This document shows positions 45,665 to 53,774 of a DNA stretch of 64,000 nt, one piece after another. Origin of the DNA: Sphingomonas sp. CFBP 13720 (GTDB lineage: Bacteria; Pseudomonadota; Alphaproteobacteria; Sphingomonadales; Sphingomonadaceae); NCBI RefSeq assembly GCF_014842075.1, contig NZ_JACYVA010000001.1, positions 372,001-436,000 on the forward strand, in the 5' to 3' direction. The notes beneath the pieces are model-generated. The model searched no databases. It was not told the DNA's origin and worked only from the letters and a program-made list of their open reading frames with translations. The position numbers were made by a program, and so were the translations under genes. How positions within the stretch are numbered: the first letter of the stretch is position 1; every line of letters starts with the position of its first letter.

Positions 45665-46393
45665 TCATCGCGCAAACGGCGAGAAGTCGGTCGCCTCGTC
45701 GAACAGGTCGACCCCTTCGCGCCGCTTGAGCCAGCCGACCACGGCATAGGTCGCCGGGGTCAGCACGACTTCCCACGCGACCTTCATCGCCCAGTTGGTG
45801 ACCATGACCGTCACGACCTGTTCCGTCGACCACACGCCCAGAAACGCCAGCGGATAGAAGATCGCGCTGTCGACCGCCTGCCCTACGATCGTGGACCCGA
45901 TGGTGCGCGACCACAGCGCCCGCCCGCCGGTCCACAGCTTCATGCGCGCCAGGACATAGGCGTTCACGAACTCGCCCGCCCAGAAAGCGGCGATCGAGGC
46001 GAAGACGATGCGTGGCACCTGACCGAACACCGCTTCGTACGCGCCCTGCCCCGCCCAGCCCGGGGCCGGCGGCATCGCGACGACGACGAAGCACATGAAC
46101 GCCATGAACAGCAGCGCGACGAACCCGACCCAGATGCACCGCCGCGCGCGGGCATAGCCATAGACTTCGGTCAGCACGTCGCCCAGCACGTACGACACCG
46201 GAAAGAACAGGATGCCCGCACCGAATACGAACGGCGCACCCCCGATATCGATCGCCGCGACCTTTCCCGCACCGACTACGTTCGACAGCAGCAGGATGGT
46301 TACGAACGCGGCCATCACCGCGTCGAAATGGCGGAAGTCGGTCCGTCCACCCGCGTCGGCCCGTACCGGTTGCTCATCGTCCGCTGGTTGCAT
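45665..46393 (-). CDS. Queuosine precursor transporter (YhhQ family)
   Basis: This 242-residue inner-membrane protein has about six membrane segments. Family (DUF165/YhhQ) features are LLLSNVVGAGKVAAI, FFPVSYVLGDVLTEVYGYARAR near residue 70, and the conserved GQAVDSAIFYPLAFLGVW near residue 165. YhhQ takes up the queuine precursors preQ0 and preQ1 for tRNA modification. I chose ATG 46393 (MQPADDEQPV). Its stop abuts the purQ stop. tRNA-Arg lies just upstream on the other strand. Confidence 0.88.
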   Translation of the reverse strand: MQPADDEQPVRADAGGRTDFRHFDAVMAAFVTILLLSNVVGAGKVAAIDIGGAPFVFGAGILFFPVSYVLGDVLTEVYGYARARRCIWVGFVALLFMAFMCFVVVAMPPAPGWAGQGAYEAVFGQVPRIVFASIAAFWAGEFVNAYVLARMKLWTGGRALWSRTIGSTIVGQAVDSAIFYPLAFLGVWSTEQVVTVMVTNWAMKVAWEVVLTPATYAVVGWLKRREGVDLFDEATDFSPFAR

Positions 46394-46449
46394 GCCGCCG
46401 TTATGATAGCGGTTCCGCTTCGCCGCAATGCGCGCTAACGAAGCGGCGG

Positions 46450-46526
46450 GCACCCGTAGCTCAGCTGGATAGAGCAAGGAGCTTCTACCTCCTTGGTCGG
46501 GGGTTCAAATCCCTCCGGGTGCGCCA
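46450..46526 (+). tRNA. tRNA-Arg (TCT)
   Basis: A standard tRNA fold is present. The acceptor stem GCACCCG (46450-46456) pairs with 46516-46522. The D arm carries AGCTCAGCTGGATAGAGC, the anticodon loop CTTCTAC places TCT at positions 34-36, and the T arm contains GGTTCAAATCC. The discriminator G is at 46523 and CCA is encoded at 46524-46526. Confidence 0.95.
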
Positions 46527-46621
46527 TTTTCCTGTCCTGCGCAGATCATGCCGCAGCGTGAGATCACGGACTTCCACGGCGCGTCGACCGGACGACGGTC
46601 GCGACGAATCGCCGGATCACG

Positions 46622-47011
46622 TCAGTTCCGCGCCGCCAGTTTCCGGGCCGAACAGCTACCCACCAGCGCATGATACTGGTCGAGCGAGTATCCCGCCGCG
46701 TTGAATGCTGCCACTTCCGACGGGGCCACCGAATAGCCGCGATGCCATGTCAGCACCGCCATCCGCCGCAGCGCTTCCAATTGCGGGTCTGCAAGTCGCG
46801 GATCACGGACCCCGCCGAACAAGGCGCCCATCGCCATCGACATGCGGCCCGGCTGTCGCAGCGTGGACAGCCGGTCGCGGCGTGCGATCGCAACCACCGA
46901 CCATTCGAGCGCGGAAAACCCCGCGCGCCGCGGTTCGACCGGCGCGATCATCGCGTCGGGCAGTTGCTGGTCGGTGCCGCCGGCAAGTTCGGTAAAGGCC
47001 AGATATGCCAT
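46622..47011 (-). CDS. Hypothetical protein
   Basis: I do not recognise a domain in this 129-residue protein. It starts MAYLAFTELAGGTDQQLPD and contains ALEWSVVAIARRDRLSTLRQ and LEALRRMAVLTWHRGYSVAPSE, which look helical. It has no signal peptide or membrane segment. An AGGGGAG lies a suitable distance upstream of the ATG at 47011, which is why this start was chosen over the open upstream frame. The gene is minus-strand, between tRNA-Arg and a TetR regulator. Two TetR-operator-like sites lie about 230-290 bases upstream, so it may be a target of that regulator. Confidence 0.68.
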   Translation of the reverse strand: MAYLAFTELAGGTDQQLPDAMIAPVEPRRAGFSALEWSVVAIARRDRLSTLRQPGRMSMAMGALFGGVRDPRLADPQLEALRRMAVLTWHRGYSVAPSEVAAFNAAGYSLDQYHALVGSCSARKLAARN

Positions 47012-47320
47012 CGTCGTCTCCCCTGATGTCGGCCGGGCGCAGACCCGCGATCGCCGGAACCCGATGCTCCGGCGCTGACCGAACAATGTCGATCGGACGC
47101 ACGCCATCGCGCGCCCGGCAGTCGTAATTTAAACTATGGTACGTTCAGGATCGGGCTATCGGCCCGACCGGTTTGCAGTCGAAGGCTCCAGAACCCGTCA
47201 TCACTGGCGGAATGTCACCATCCGACCAAAGACCCCTTGTTCTATACCGTGCAGTATATAAACGCGTTGAAGGATCGTCAACGGCTTCTATACCGGTCGG
47301 TACGAATTTTTATCGACCGT
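47012..47320. promoter_or_regulatory. Intergenic region with two TetR-operator-like sites
   Basis: Two similar sites occur 46 bases apart: TATACCGTGCAGTA at 47243-47256 and TATACCGGTCGGTA at 47289-47302. Both have short inverted arms (TATAC/GTATA in the first, TACCG/CGGTA in the second), as in many TetR-family operators. They lie between the 3' end of the tetR gene and the start of the gene at 46622-47011. A related half-site (CGGTATA) stands just before the tetR start at about 47940. No gene is seen in this stretch. Confidence 0.5.
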
Positions 47321-47932
47321 TCAGCGGGTCGGCCACAGCTTCAGTGCAACCCCGGTCATCCGCTCCAGATCCTCGCGCGACGCGCCCGACCCGGCCTGTA
47401 CGGCCATCCCCTGCAGGATGGCGAACAGGTAACTGACCAGCCCGTCGACATCGACGTCAGCGCCGAAATCACCGTCGTCCCGCGCCCGATAAAATCGTTC
47501 GATCAACGCCAGCCGAGATGATTCGCGGCGCGCGATCACTTCGTCCTTGATCCCCAGCGCGGCTTCCCCGCAGGCGACGGTGCTGATGACGCCCAGACAC
47601 CCCTTGGCTCCGCCGTCGCCGGTCTGGTTCGCAAGGCCGCCACGCATCAGCCGTTCGACCACTCCCCGCGCGGTCGGCGCTTCGAGTGCGCAGCGGGTAT
47701 AGTCCATCTTTTCCGATTCATAGAGGTCGAGCGCCTTGCGGAACAACGCCTCCTTATTGCCGAACGCGGCATACAGGCTGGGGCGCGTGATCCCCATGGC
47801 TTCGGTGAGGTCGGTCATCGACGCGCCCTCATAGCCCTTGGCCCAGAACACGCGCAGCGCCGCCGACAGCGCGGTATCGACGCAGAATTCGCGGGGGCGA
47901 CCCTTGATCGCAATGCTGGTCTTGGTTTCCAT
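47321..47932 (-). CDS. TetR/AcrR-family transcriptional regulator
   Basis: This 203-residue regulator has an N-terminal helix-turn-helix: ALRVFWAKGYEGASMTDLTE followed by AMGITRPSLYAAFGNKEALF. The remainder is a ligand-binding helical domain with a cysteine-containing segment (GCLGVISTVACGEAALG). The C-terminal type is that of the YcdC/NemR-like group, many of which respond to reactive electrophiles, which is an inference. The start at 47932 (METKTSIAIKGRPREF) gives the usual short basic arm. Operator-like sequences lie on both sides of the gene. Confidence 0.9.
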   Translation of the reverse strand: METKTSIAIKGRPREFCVDTALSAALRVFWAKGYEGASMTDLTEAMGITRPSLYAAFGNKEALFRKALDLYESEKMDYTRCALEAPTARGVVERLMRGGLANQTGDGGAKGCLGVISTVACGEAALGIKDEVIARRESSRLALIERFYRARDDGDFGADVDVDGLVSYLFAILQGMAVQAGSGASREDLERMTGVALKLWPTR

Positions 47933-48101
47933 AACGGGCGGTATATAAGCCGCCGGTCCGCAATGTCCAAGCAACCCGCGCCGCGGCACCGATGCCAGCG
48001 TCGTGCGAACCGCGTTGCGACCGGTTGCACGGCGCCGCAGTCGCGAACGAAGAATGCCGCCCCTTGCGGGACGGCATCCTGTCAGACCAGCAATTGCGCG
48101 A

Positions 48102-49103
48102 TCAGTTCGCGGCGCTGGATCGGATCGTACCGTTGACGCCGTTGGGGAAAAACCCGCCCGCCGTCTTCGCCGTGCGATCGAGATAGACGATGTTGAGAAC
48201 CTGTCCCGCCGTCCGGCTGTACGCGATGCCGTTGGCATCGGTCGGCACGAGGTTCGACACCAGTGCCGTCGCAGGCCCGGTCGCACGCACGCCCTGATCG
48301 AGATCGCTACTGCCATCCAGACTGTCGCGTGCGGTCGAGATCGCCTCGGTCGCATCGATCAACGCCACCGCTGCCACACCCTTGCGGTACAGCACCGTGC
48401 GGACCAGACCGGCGTGATACGCCTCGGCCGCATGAATGCCTGCAGCCGCTTCGAGGAAGGTCTTGTTGGTAATCAAACCGACCGCCCCCTTGTACGCGGT
48501 GACGCCGACATCTTCGAAGATATAGGCACCGAGCAGGAAATTCTCGTCGGTGGCATAGACGTCGAACGCCGCGCCCGCGCCAATGAGCCCCGCCGCACGC
48601 GCAGCGTTCGAAAAGGCGCTGGTCGCCGTCACGCCGATATCGATCGCCGGCTGCGCCACCGCCGCCGTTCCCAGCGCCTGACGCAGAAAGTTGACGTGCG
48701 CGATCTCGTCCTGCGCGATTTCCCGCGCATAACGGGCGACCAGCGGATCGGTGAACTTCACCATCTGTCCGCCGGTCACTGCCCCCTGCGTACCGGTCCC
48801 GGTCAGGCTGGAATTAGGGAGACCAGCACCGGTCGCGGCGAAGGAATAGAACTGCGCTTCGAGATATTCGAGGTTCAGCGCGAAGTTCAGCACGTCGCCA
48901 TCGGTCAGTGCCGCCGTGCCGGTCGGCGTGGGTGTCGGAGTCGGCGCGGGGATCGGCCCGCGCTCCTTGTCGCATGCCGCGAGCAGTGACGCGCCGGCGG
49001 TGGCGACTGCCGCCCCTCCGGCATAGCGCATGAATTGGCGACGGGCGTTGCGACGCTCGCCACAGGCTTCGAGAACCTGAAGGATCGGATCGTTGGTGGT
49101 CAT
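48102..49103 (-). CDS. Ferritin-like domain protein, lipoprotein type
   Basis: This 333-residue protein starts with an arginine-containing export signal ([24 protein letters not shown]) that ends in a lipobox-like LLAAC. A Pro/Thr linker follows, and then a ferritin-like (Ferritin_2, PF13668) domain from about residue 68. Helix motifs with possible metal ligands include [20 protein letters not shown] near residue 73, [16 protein letters not shown] near 130 and [20 protein letters not shown] near 220. Members of this family occur with stress or desiccation tolerance, but the chemistry is unknown. It follows its paralogue after 17 bases on the same strand. Confidence 0.87.
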   Translation of the reverse strand: MTTNDPILQVLEACGERRNARRQFMRYAGGAAVATAGASLLAACDKERGPIPAPTPTPTPTGTAALTDGDVLNFALNLEYLEAQFYSFAATGAGLPNSSLTGTGTQGAVTGGQMVKFTDPLVARYAREIAQDEIAHVNFLRQALGTAAVAQPAIDIGVTATSAFSNAARAAGLIGAGAAFDVYATDENFLLGAYIFEDVGVTAYKGAVGLITNKTFLEAAAGIHAAEAYHAGLVRTVLYRKGVAAVALIDATEAISTARDSLDGSSDLDQGVRATGPATALVSNLVPTDANGIAYSRTAGQVLNIVYLDRTAKTAGGFFPNGVNGTIRSSAAN

Positions 49104-49120
49104 GATATGGCTCCCTGCCC

Positions 49121-50086
49121 TCAGTTCGCGGCGCTGGCGCGGATGGTGCCGTTGACACCGTTCGGGAAGAACCCGCCGCCGGTTACCTGCAGACGGTTCA
49201 GGTAGACGATGTTGAGCACCTGTCCGGCAGACCGGCTGTACGCGATGCCGTTTGCGTCGAGCGGAACGATGTTGGTCAGCGTCGTGCTGGCCGGAACCGG
49301 GGTCAGCCCCTGATCAAGGTCGCTGGTGCCGTCGAGGCTGTCGCGCGCGGCGGAGATCGCATCCGTCGCTTCGATCAGCCGCGCCGAAGGCGTTTCGATA
49401 CCCTTGGCATACAGCGTCGTCCGCACGATGGCGGCATGATACGCCTCGACTGCAAGAATACCCGCTGCCGCTTCGAGGAACGTCTTGTTGGTCAAGAGCG
49501 GCGAAGCGCCCTTATAGGCAGTCACGCCGACATCCTCGAAGATGAACGCGCCGAGCAGGAACGCTTCGTCACTGGCATAGGGATCGAACGACGCACCGGC
49601 ACCGACCAGCCCGGCCGCACGTGCCGCCGACGAGAATGCGCCGCTTGGCGCTGCCGAAATGTCGATCGCCGGTTGCGCGACCGCCGCCGTGCCCAGCGCG
49701 GTGCGCAGGAATTCGACATGCGCACGCTCGTCCGCCGCGATTTCGCGGGCATATTGACCCACGAGCGGGTCGGAAAACGTGACCTGCCGTCCGCCGGTGA
49801 CCGCACCCTGCACACCGGTGCCGCTAAGAATGCTGGTAGGCAACCCGCTGCCGAACGCCGCGAAATAATAGAACTGCGCCTCGAGATATTCGAGATTCAA
49901 CGCGAAGTTCAGCACGTCCGCATCGGTTGGCGCGGACTGCGCCACCGCTACGTCCGCCCGTCCCGCCATTACGGCTGCACCGCCGATTGCGGCCGCACCG
50001 CCCAGCATTTTGAAGAAGTCGCGACGCTCCTCGCGCCGTTTGACGCGGGCGTCGAACGCCTCCGCGACAGCCATGGGTTCCGTCAT
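49121..50086 (-). CDS. Ferritin-like domain protein, exported
   Basis: This 321-residue protein is a close paralogue of the next gene. It has a twin-arginine-like leader ([20 protein letters not shown]) with a signal peptide ending near AVAQSAP. A Ferritin_2 domain follows with [37 protein letters not shown] and [20 protein letters not shown]. The two proteins match over their whole mature length, including the C-terminus [17 protein letters not shown], so a tandem duplication is likely. I chose ATG 50086 after GGGAGG. It is divergent from the Crp/Fnr gene. Confidence 0.87.
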   Translation of the reverse strand: MTEPMAVAEAFDARVKRREERRDFFKMLGGAAAIGGAAVMAGRADVAVAQSAPTDADVLNFALNLEYLEAQFYYFAAFGSGLPTSILSGTGVQGAVTGGRQVTFSDPLVGQYAREIAADERAHVEFLRTALGTAAVAQPAIDISAAPSGAFSSAARAAGLVGAGASFDPYASDEAFLLGAFIFEDVGVTAYKGASPLLTNKTFLEAAAGILAVEAYHAAIVRTTLYAKGIETPSARLIEATDAISAARDSLDGTSDLDQGLTPVPASTTLTNIVPLDANGIAYSRSAGQVLNIVYLNRLQVTGGGFFPNGVNGTIRASAAN

Positions 50087-50156
50087 ATGCCTCCCTTTCG
50101 TTCTGATGGACCTGCAACCCGCAGCTACGCGCGAACGCCTCACATGGATTATTTTC

Positions 50157-50172
50157 CGTACGTGGCCGTACG
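50157..50172. promoter_or_regulatory. Inverted repeat CGTACG-N4-CGTACG
   Basis: Two CGTACG arms flank a TGGC spacer, 71 bases upstream of the ferritin-like gene at 50086. The 4-base spacing matches the geometry of Crp/Fnr-family operators. Confidence 0.4.
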
Positions 50173-50200
50173 ACGTGCATCCGTCCGGCCGATTGCGACG

Positions 50201-50220
50201 AACCTTGCGCAGGCAAGGTT
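50201..50220. promoter_or_regulatory. Inverted repeat AACCTTGC-N4-GCAAGGTT, Crp/Fnr-type geometry
   Basis: The 8-base arms at 50201-50208 and 50213-50220 are perfect inverses around GCAG. The layout matches Fnr-like sites (5-base core, 4-base spacer). It lies 17 bases before the proposed start of a Crp/Fnr-family gene, so an autoregulatory site is likely. Confidence 0.55.
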
Positions 50221-50237
50221 TGCGTGAGGTGGAACCG

Positions 50238-50963
50238 GTGAAGATAGACGGGGCGGCAGGTGGCGGAGCGCCACTACCCACGACCGACAATGGACTGATC
50301 GGTGCGATGACGGCTATCACGCGCCGCCGGCTGGCCGTGGCGGCGACGCGTATCGAACTGCGTCCCGGCGACACGCTGATGCGTAGCGGCGAACCGATCG
50401 ACCGGCTGGTGTTTCCCGAAAGCGCGCCGGTGATGCTGGCCGTGACGACGGGCAGCGAGTTGCAGGACGTCGGCATGATCGGCAAGGACGGCGTAGTCGG
50501 ATGGTCGCGTCTGTTGAGCGATCAGCCCGCGCCGTTCACCGCCAGCGTGCGGATTCAGTCGGGCCATGCCCTGACCGTACCGGCCGATGCGATGCTGGAC
50601 GTCGTGCGCGACGATCCGACGGTGCTGACCGCACTGCTGGAGTTTTCGCAACGGTTCGCGATGCAGATGGCGCGGACGCTGGCATCGGCGTTGCGCGATG
50701 CCCCCGAACGCCGCATCGCGCGACTGTTGCTGATGATCGACGACCGGATCGACGGCGATACGATGGCGGTGACCCATGCCGCGATCGCCGATACACTCAA
50801 CCTGCGTCGGGCGACGGTCACCGATTGCCTGCACATCCTCGAAGGCGAGCGGATGGTGCGGTGTACCCGTGGGCGGATAACGATGCGCGACCGGGCGGCG
50901 CTGGAGGCCTGCGCCAGCCTCGCCTATGTCGTGGCCGACGGCGTGATGGGCAGCGGCCGGTAG
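50238..50963 (+). CDS. Crp/Fnr-family transcriptional regulator
   Basis: This 241-residue regulator has a cyclic-nucleotide-binding-like domain (about residues 25-140, with RIELRPGDTLMRSGEPIDRL and MIGKDGVVGW) and a C-terminal winged helix with THAAIADTLNLRRATVTDCLHIL near residue 178. The cysteine cluster of true FNR is absent, so an oxygen-sensing iron-sulfur centre is unlikely. The start is uncertain. GTG 50238 follows a purine-rich stretch, and GTG 50229 is nearby. It is divergent from the ferritin-like pair, which suggests these as targets. Confidence 0.85.
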   Translation: MKIDGAAGGGAPLPTTDNGLIGAMTAITRRRLAVAATRIELRPGDTLMRSGEPIDRLVFPESAPVMLAVTTGSELQDVGMIGKDGVVGWSRLLSDQPAPFTASVRIQSGHALTVPADAMLDVVRDDPTVLTALLEFSQRFAMQMARTLASALRDAPERRIARLLLMIDDRIDGDTMAVTHAAIADTLNLRRATVTDCLHILEGERMVRCTRGRITMRDRAALEACASLAYVVADGVMGSGR

Positions 50964-51050
50964 CTCCGATCGGTCGGCGCACGACGTGACGGCTGTTCTA
51001 CGCCGCTCGTCTTAGGACGCCGGGCACCACCGGACGACGATAGACCATCG

Positions 51051-51761
51051 TCAAAGCGTCACCACTGCGCCCGTCGCGACTACCGGTCCGGCGGGCGCGG
51101 CGTGTGGGGCACCCTCCGGCAGTTCCATGCTGACGGCAAGCGTCGCGTCCTTGCCGAGGCTTGCGCGCAGATCATGCGGGATCGCGACGTCGATCGTACC
51201 GTCGGCGCGGATCAGCCCCAGTGAACGCGGTGTACCGCCCGACGGGATGATCCACAATTCGGGCACACGCGCCGCTGCCGGCAGGTCCTGAAGCCGCACG
51301 CTGACCTGTCCGCTGCGCCGTTCGATCCCGACCGCCAGCAGCGGCGTACCGCTCTCGTCGGAAAGCTGGGCGACGGCGAGTTGCGGTACGATGACCGGCG
51401 CCGGCCGTTCGACCACGACCGGTGGCGTCGGGATCGCAAGCAGCACCGCCAGCCCCGCCGCGACCGCCGTCGCCGCGCCGGTCGCCCATTGCCAACGCCG
51501 TACCCGACGTTGCAACACCGGGGCCGGATCGACGGGCAACCGCGCCGCGATCCGATCCCAGCTCCCGGCGGGAGCGGGCACCGGAGCGATTTCCATGAAC
51601 AGCGGTGCCAAGCGTTCATTCCACCGTTCGACCCGCGCCGCAAAGGTCGGATCGCGGTCGGCACGTGCCTGCAACACGGCGCGCTCGGCCTCTGTCGGCA
51701 CGCCGAGCATCAATTCGGCCGCTGCCAGATCATCCTCATCGATGGTCGCGCTATCAGGCAT
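51051..51761 (-). CDS. Anti-sigma factor, RskA type
   Basis: This 236-residue inner-membrane protein has an N-terminal cytoplasmic anti-sigma domain (AAAELMLGVPTEAERAVLQA, ARVERWNERLAPLF). One membrane segment follows near residues 83-104 (WATGAATAVAAGLAVLLAIP), then a periplasmic RskA-type domain with LAVGIERRSGQVSVRL, PELWIIPSGGTPRSLGLI and AVSMELPEGAP. It holds its sigma factor inactive until a signal leads to release. Its ATG (51761) lies 8 bases inside the upstream sigma gene, so the two are co-translated. Confidence 0.9.
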   Translation of the reverse strand: MPDSATIDEDDLAAAELMLGVPTEAERAVLQARADRDPTFAARVERWNERLAPLFMEIAPVPAPAGSWDRIAARLPVDPAPVLQRRVRRWQWATGAATAVAAGLAVLLAIPTPPVVVERPAPVIVPQLAVAQLSDESGTPLLAVGIERRSGQVSVRLQDLPAAARVPELWIIPSGGTPRSLGLIRADGTIDVAIPHDLRASLGKDATLAVSMELPEGAPHAAPAGPVVATGAVVTL

Positions 51762-52338
51762 CGTCGAGGCATTCCCGCAGGCGGAGCAGGCCACGGCGGA
51801 TCCAGCTCTTCATCGTTCCTAGCGGCACATTATGTCGATCCGCCAGTTGCACATAGGTATGACCGTCGAAAAAAGCAGCCCGTATGCAACGGGCATGGTC
51901 ACCATCCAGCAGACCGATACAATCGATCATGCGCGCCTGCGCCTGACGCTGTTCCAGCACGACGTCGGCCGTCGGCGCATCGTCCGGGATAAGATCGGGC
52001 ACCTCGCCATCGCCGGTCGGCACCCGTCGCGACGATCGCAACCGGTCGATCGCGGTGTTGCGCGCGATGCTGCACAGCCAAGTGATTGGGCTGGCGCGCG
52101 ACGCATCGAAGCGTGCGGCGTGGTGCCACACTTTCAGATAGACGTCCTGCAACGTATCCTCTGCCGCAGCGGTGTCTTTCAGCACGCGCAGGCACACGGC
52201 GAATAATTTGTCGGCGGTCTGGTCATAGATCAGCCGCATCGCGGTCCGATCCTGTGCGGCGACGGCACCCAGCGCGCTTTTCAGACGCTGACGATCCACT
52301 TCATTGTCGTTCAAGCGACCATGTCCGTCATCGTCCAC
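51754..52338 (-). CDS. ECF RNA polymerase sigma factor
   Basis: This 194-residue sigma factor has region 2 (DKLFAVCLRVLKDTAAAEDTL followed by QDVYLKVWHHA and ITWLCSIARNTAIDRLRS) and region 4 (GDHARCIRAAFFDGHTYVQLA, VPLGTMKSWIRRGLLRLRECL). It belongs to the SigK-like group that pairs with RskA-type anti-sigma factors, as here. The start is GTG 52338, with no strong ribosome binding site. The regulon is unknown. The neighbouring ferritin-like stress proteins make oxidative or membrane stress a reasonable guess. Confidence 0.92.
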   Translation of the reverse strand: MDDDGHGRLNDNEVDRQRLKSALGAVAAQDRTAMRLIYDQTADKLFAVCLRVLKDTAAAEDTLQDVYLKVWHHAARFDASRASPITWLCSIARNTAIDRLRSSRRVPTGDGEVPDLIPDDAPTADVVLEQRQAQARMIDCIGLLDGDHARCIRAAFFDGHTYVQLADRHNVPLGTMKSWIRRGLLRLRECLDDA

Positions 52339-52472
52339 CCCGTCTGGTGCCGGTCAAGTTGCCGACTGTACGATTATCCGGCCCGATCATGCCGACACCC
52401 TGTTCAGGATGGCCAGTGCTGGTCCGCGACATGGGAATGCCCGATCGGCAAAGACGTTCCATTACCGATACG

Positions 52473-53774
52473 TTATGAAGGCCGTCGCACCGATTTTAGA
52501 TCGATCCCCAACCGCTGGACCTTGTAATAAAATGTCTTGCGCGGGATGCCCAGCCGATCGATCGCCGTACCGATCTCGCCGCCGGCAGCCGCGATCGCTG
52601 CAAGAATGGCCTGACGCTCGAACGCGGCGATCCGGTCGGGCAGCGGTATCGCATCGCCATCGGACGTCGCGACGGGATCGGACGCGGCATCCAGTCCCAG
52701 CACGAACCGGTCGGCGAAATGCGCCAGTTCACGGACATTACCCGGCCAGTCGTGACGCGTCAGGAAATCGCGCGACGCCTGCGTCAACGCCGGTACTTCC
52801 CGCCGCAACCGCGCCGCCGACAGGTCGACCAGATGCGCGAACAGCAACGGCACGTCCTCGCGCCGTTCGCGCAACGGGGGCATGCGCACCCGGACCGCCG
52901 CCAGCCGGTACAGCAGCGCCGGGCCGATCGCATCGGGCGGTCGTTGACCTTCTTCCGCGCCGGTCGCGATGATGCGGACGTCGACGGGCACGGTATCGCG
53001 CGTCCCGCGTACCGCGCGTTCCTCGACCAACTGTGTCAGCCGCGCCTGCAACGGCCGCGACGCCTGATCGATATCGTCGAGGAACAGGGTGCCGCGATGC
53101 GCCGCGACGACCCCATGGTCGCCGGTCGCGACGAACAGGTCGCTGTCGACCAGCGTATCGGGCAACGCCGCGCACGCCACCGCCACGAACCGGTGCCGCG
53201 CCCGCTTCCCCGCACGATGGATCAGCCGGGCCAGCAATTCCTTGCCGGTGCCGGTCTCGCCTTCGACGAACAGGTCGATATCGGCGTTGGCCAGCACCGG
53301 GATCATCTCGCGCAACCGACGGATGGCGTCCGACCGTCCGACCAGTCCCGACGCATCATCCTCGACCGCCAGTGCGCGCAGCCGGCGGTTGTCCAGCGCA
53401 AGCGTGCGTGCCGCCATCGCGCGCGTGGCGGCGGCGATCAGCGCGTCGGGATCGAACGGCTTGGACAGGAAATCCCACGCCCCGCCCTTGATGGCGTCGA
53501 CCGCCATTTCGACGTCGGCATGGCCGGTGACCAGCACCACCGGCAGGGTCGGATCGCGCTCCTGCAAAATGCGGAACAGTTCGATGCCCGACATGTGCGG
53601 CATGCGAACATCGGTGACGACGATCCCGTCGAACGTGGCGTCGATCGCCAGCAGCGCGGGGGGCGCCGATGCGAACGGCACGACATCGAACCCCGCCAGC
53701 GTCAGCAACTGCGCGGTCGATGCCCGCAGGTCGGCATCGTCCTCGACCAGTGCGACGCGCCCCGCCCCGCTCAT
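52473..53774 (-). CDS. dctD: DctD-like response regulator lacking the GAFTGA loop
   Basis: This 433-residue NtrC-family regulator has a receiver domain (residues 1-120, Asp55 in VTDVRMPHMSG) and an AAA+ domain (residues 143-365, Walker A GETGTGKE at 172-179, Walker B GTLFLDDID at 228-236, WPGNVREL near 348). A Fis-type helix-turn-helix follows (IGTAIDRLGIPRKTFYYK). The GAFTGA loop that contacts sigma-54 should fall near residues 213-222, but the sequence reads DSDLFVATGDHGVVAAHRGT and is about ten residues short. It therefore probably does not drive sigma-54 promoters. Its ATG overlaps the dctB stop, and dctA is divergent. Confidence 0.9.
   Translation of the reverse strand: MSGAGRVALVEDDADLRASTAQLLTLAGFDVVPFASAPPALLAIDATFDGIVVTDVRMPHMSGIELFRILQERDPTLPVVLVTGHADVEMAVDAIKGGAWDFLSKPFDPDALIAAATRAMAARTLALDNRRLRALAVEDDASGLVGRSDAIRRLREMIPVLANADIDLFVEGETGTGKELLARLIHRAGKRARHRFVAVACAALPDTLVDSDLFVATGDHGVVAAHRGTLFLDDIDQASRPLQARLTQLVEERAVRGTRDTVPVDVRIIATGAEEGQRPPDAIGPALLYRLAAVRVRMPPLRERREDVPLLFAHLVDLSAARLRREVPALTQASRDFLTRHDWPGNVRELAHFADRFVLGLDAASDPVATSDGDAIPLPDRIAAFERQAILAAIAAAGGEIGTAIDRLGIPRKTFYYKVQRLGIDLKSVRRPS

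Noticed and set aside
52456-52460. GGAAC on the minus strand as an ECF-type -35 box for the sigma factor gene
   Set aside because: It lies about 120 bases upstream and no convincing -10 box of the ECF type follows at 16-17 bases.
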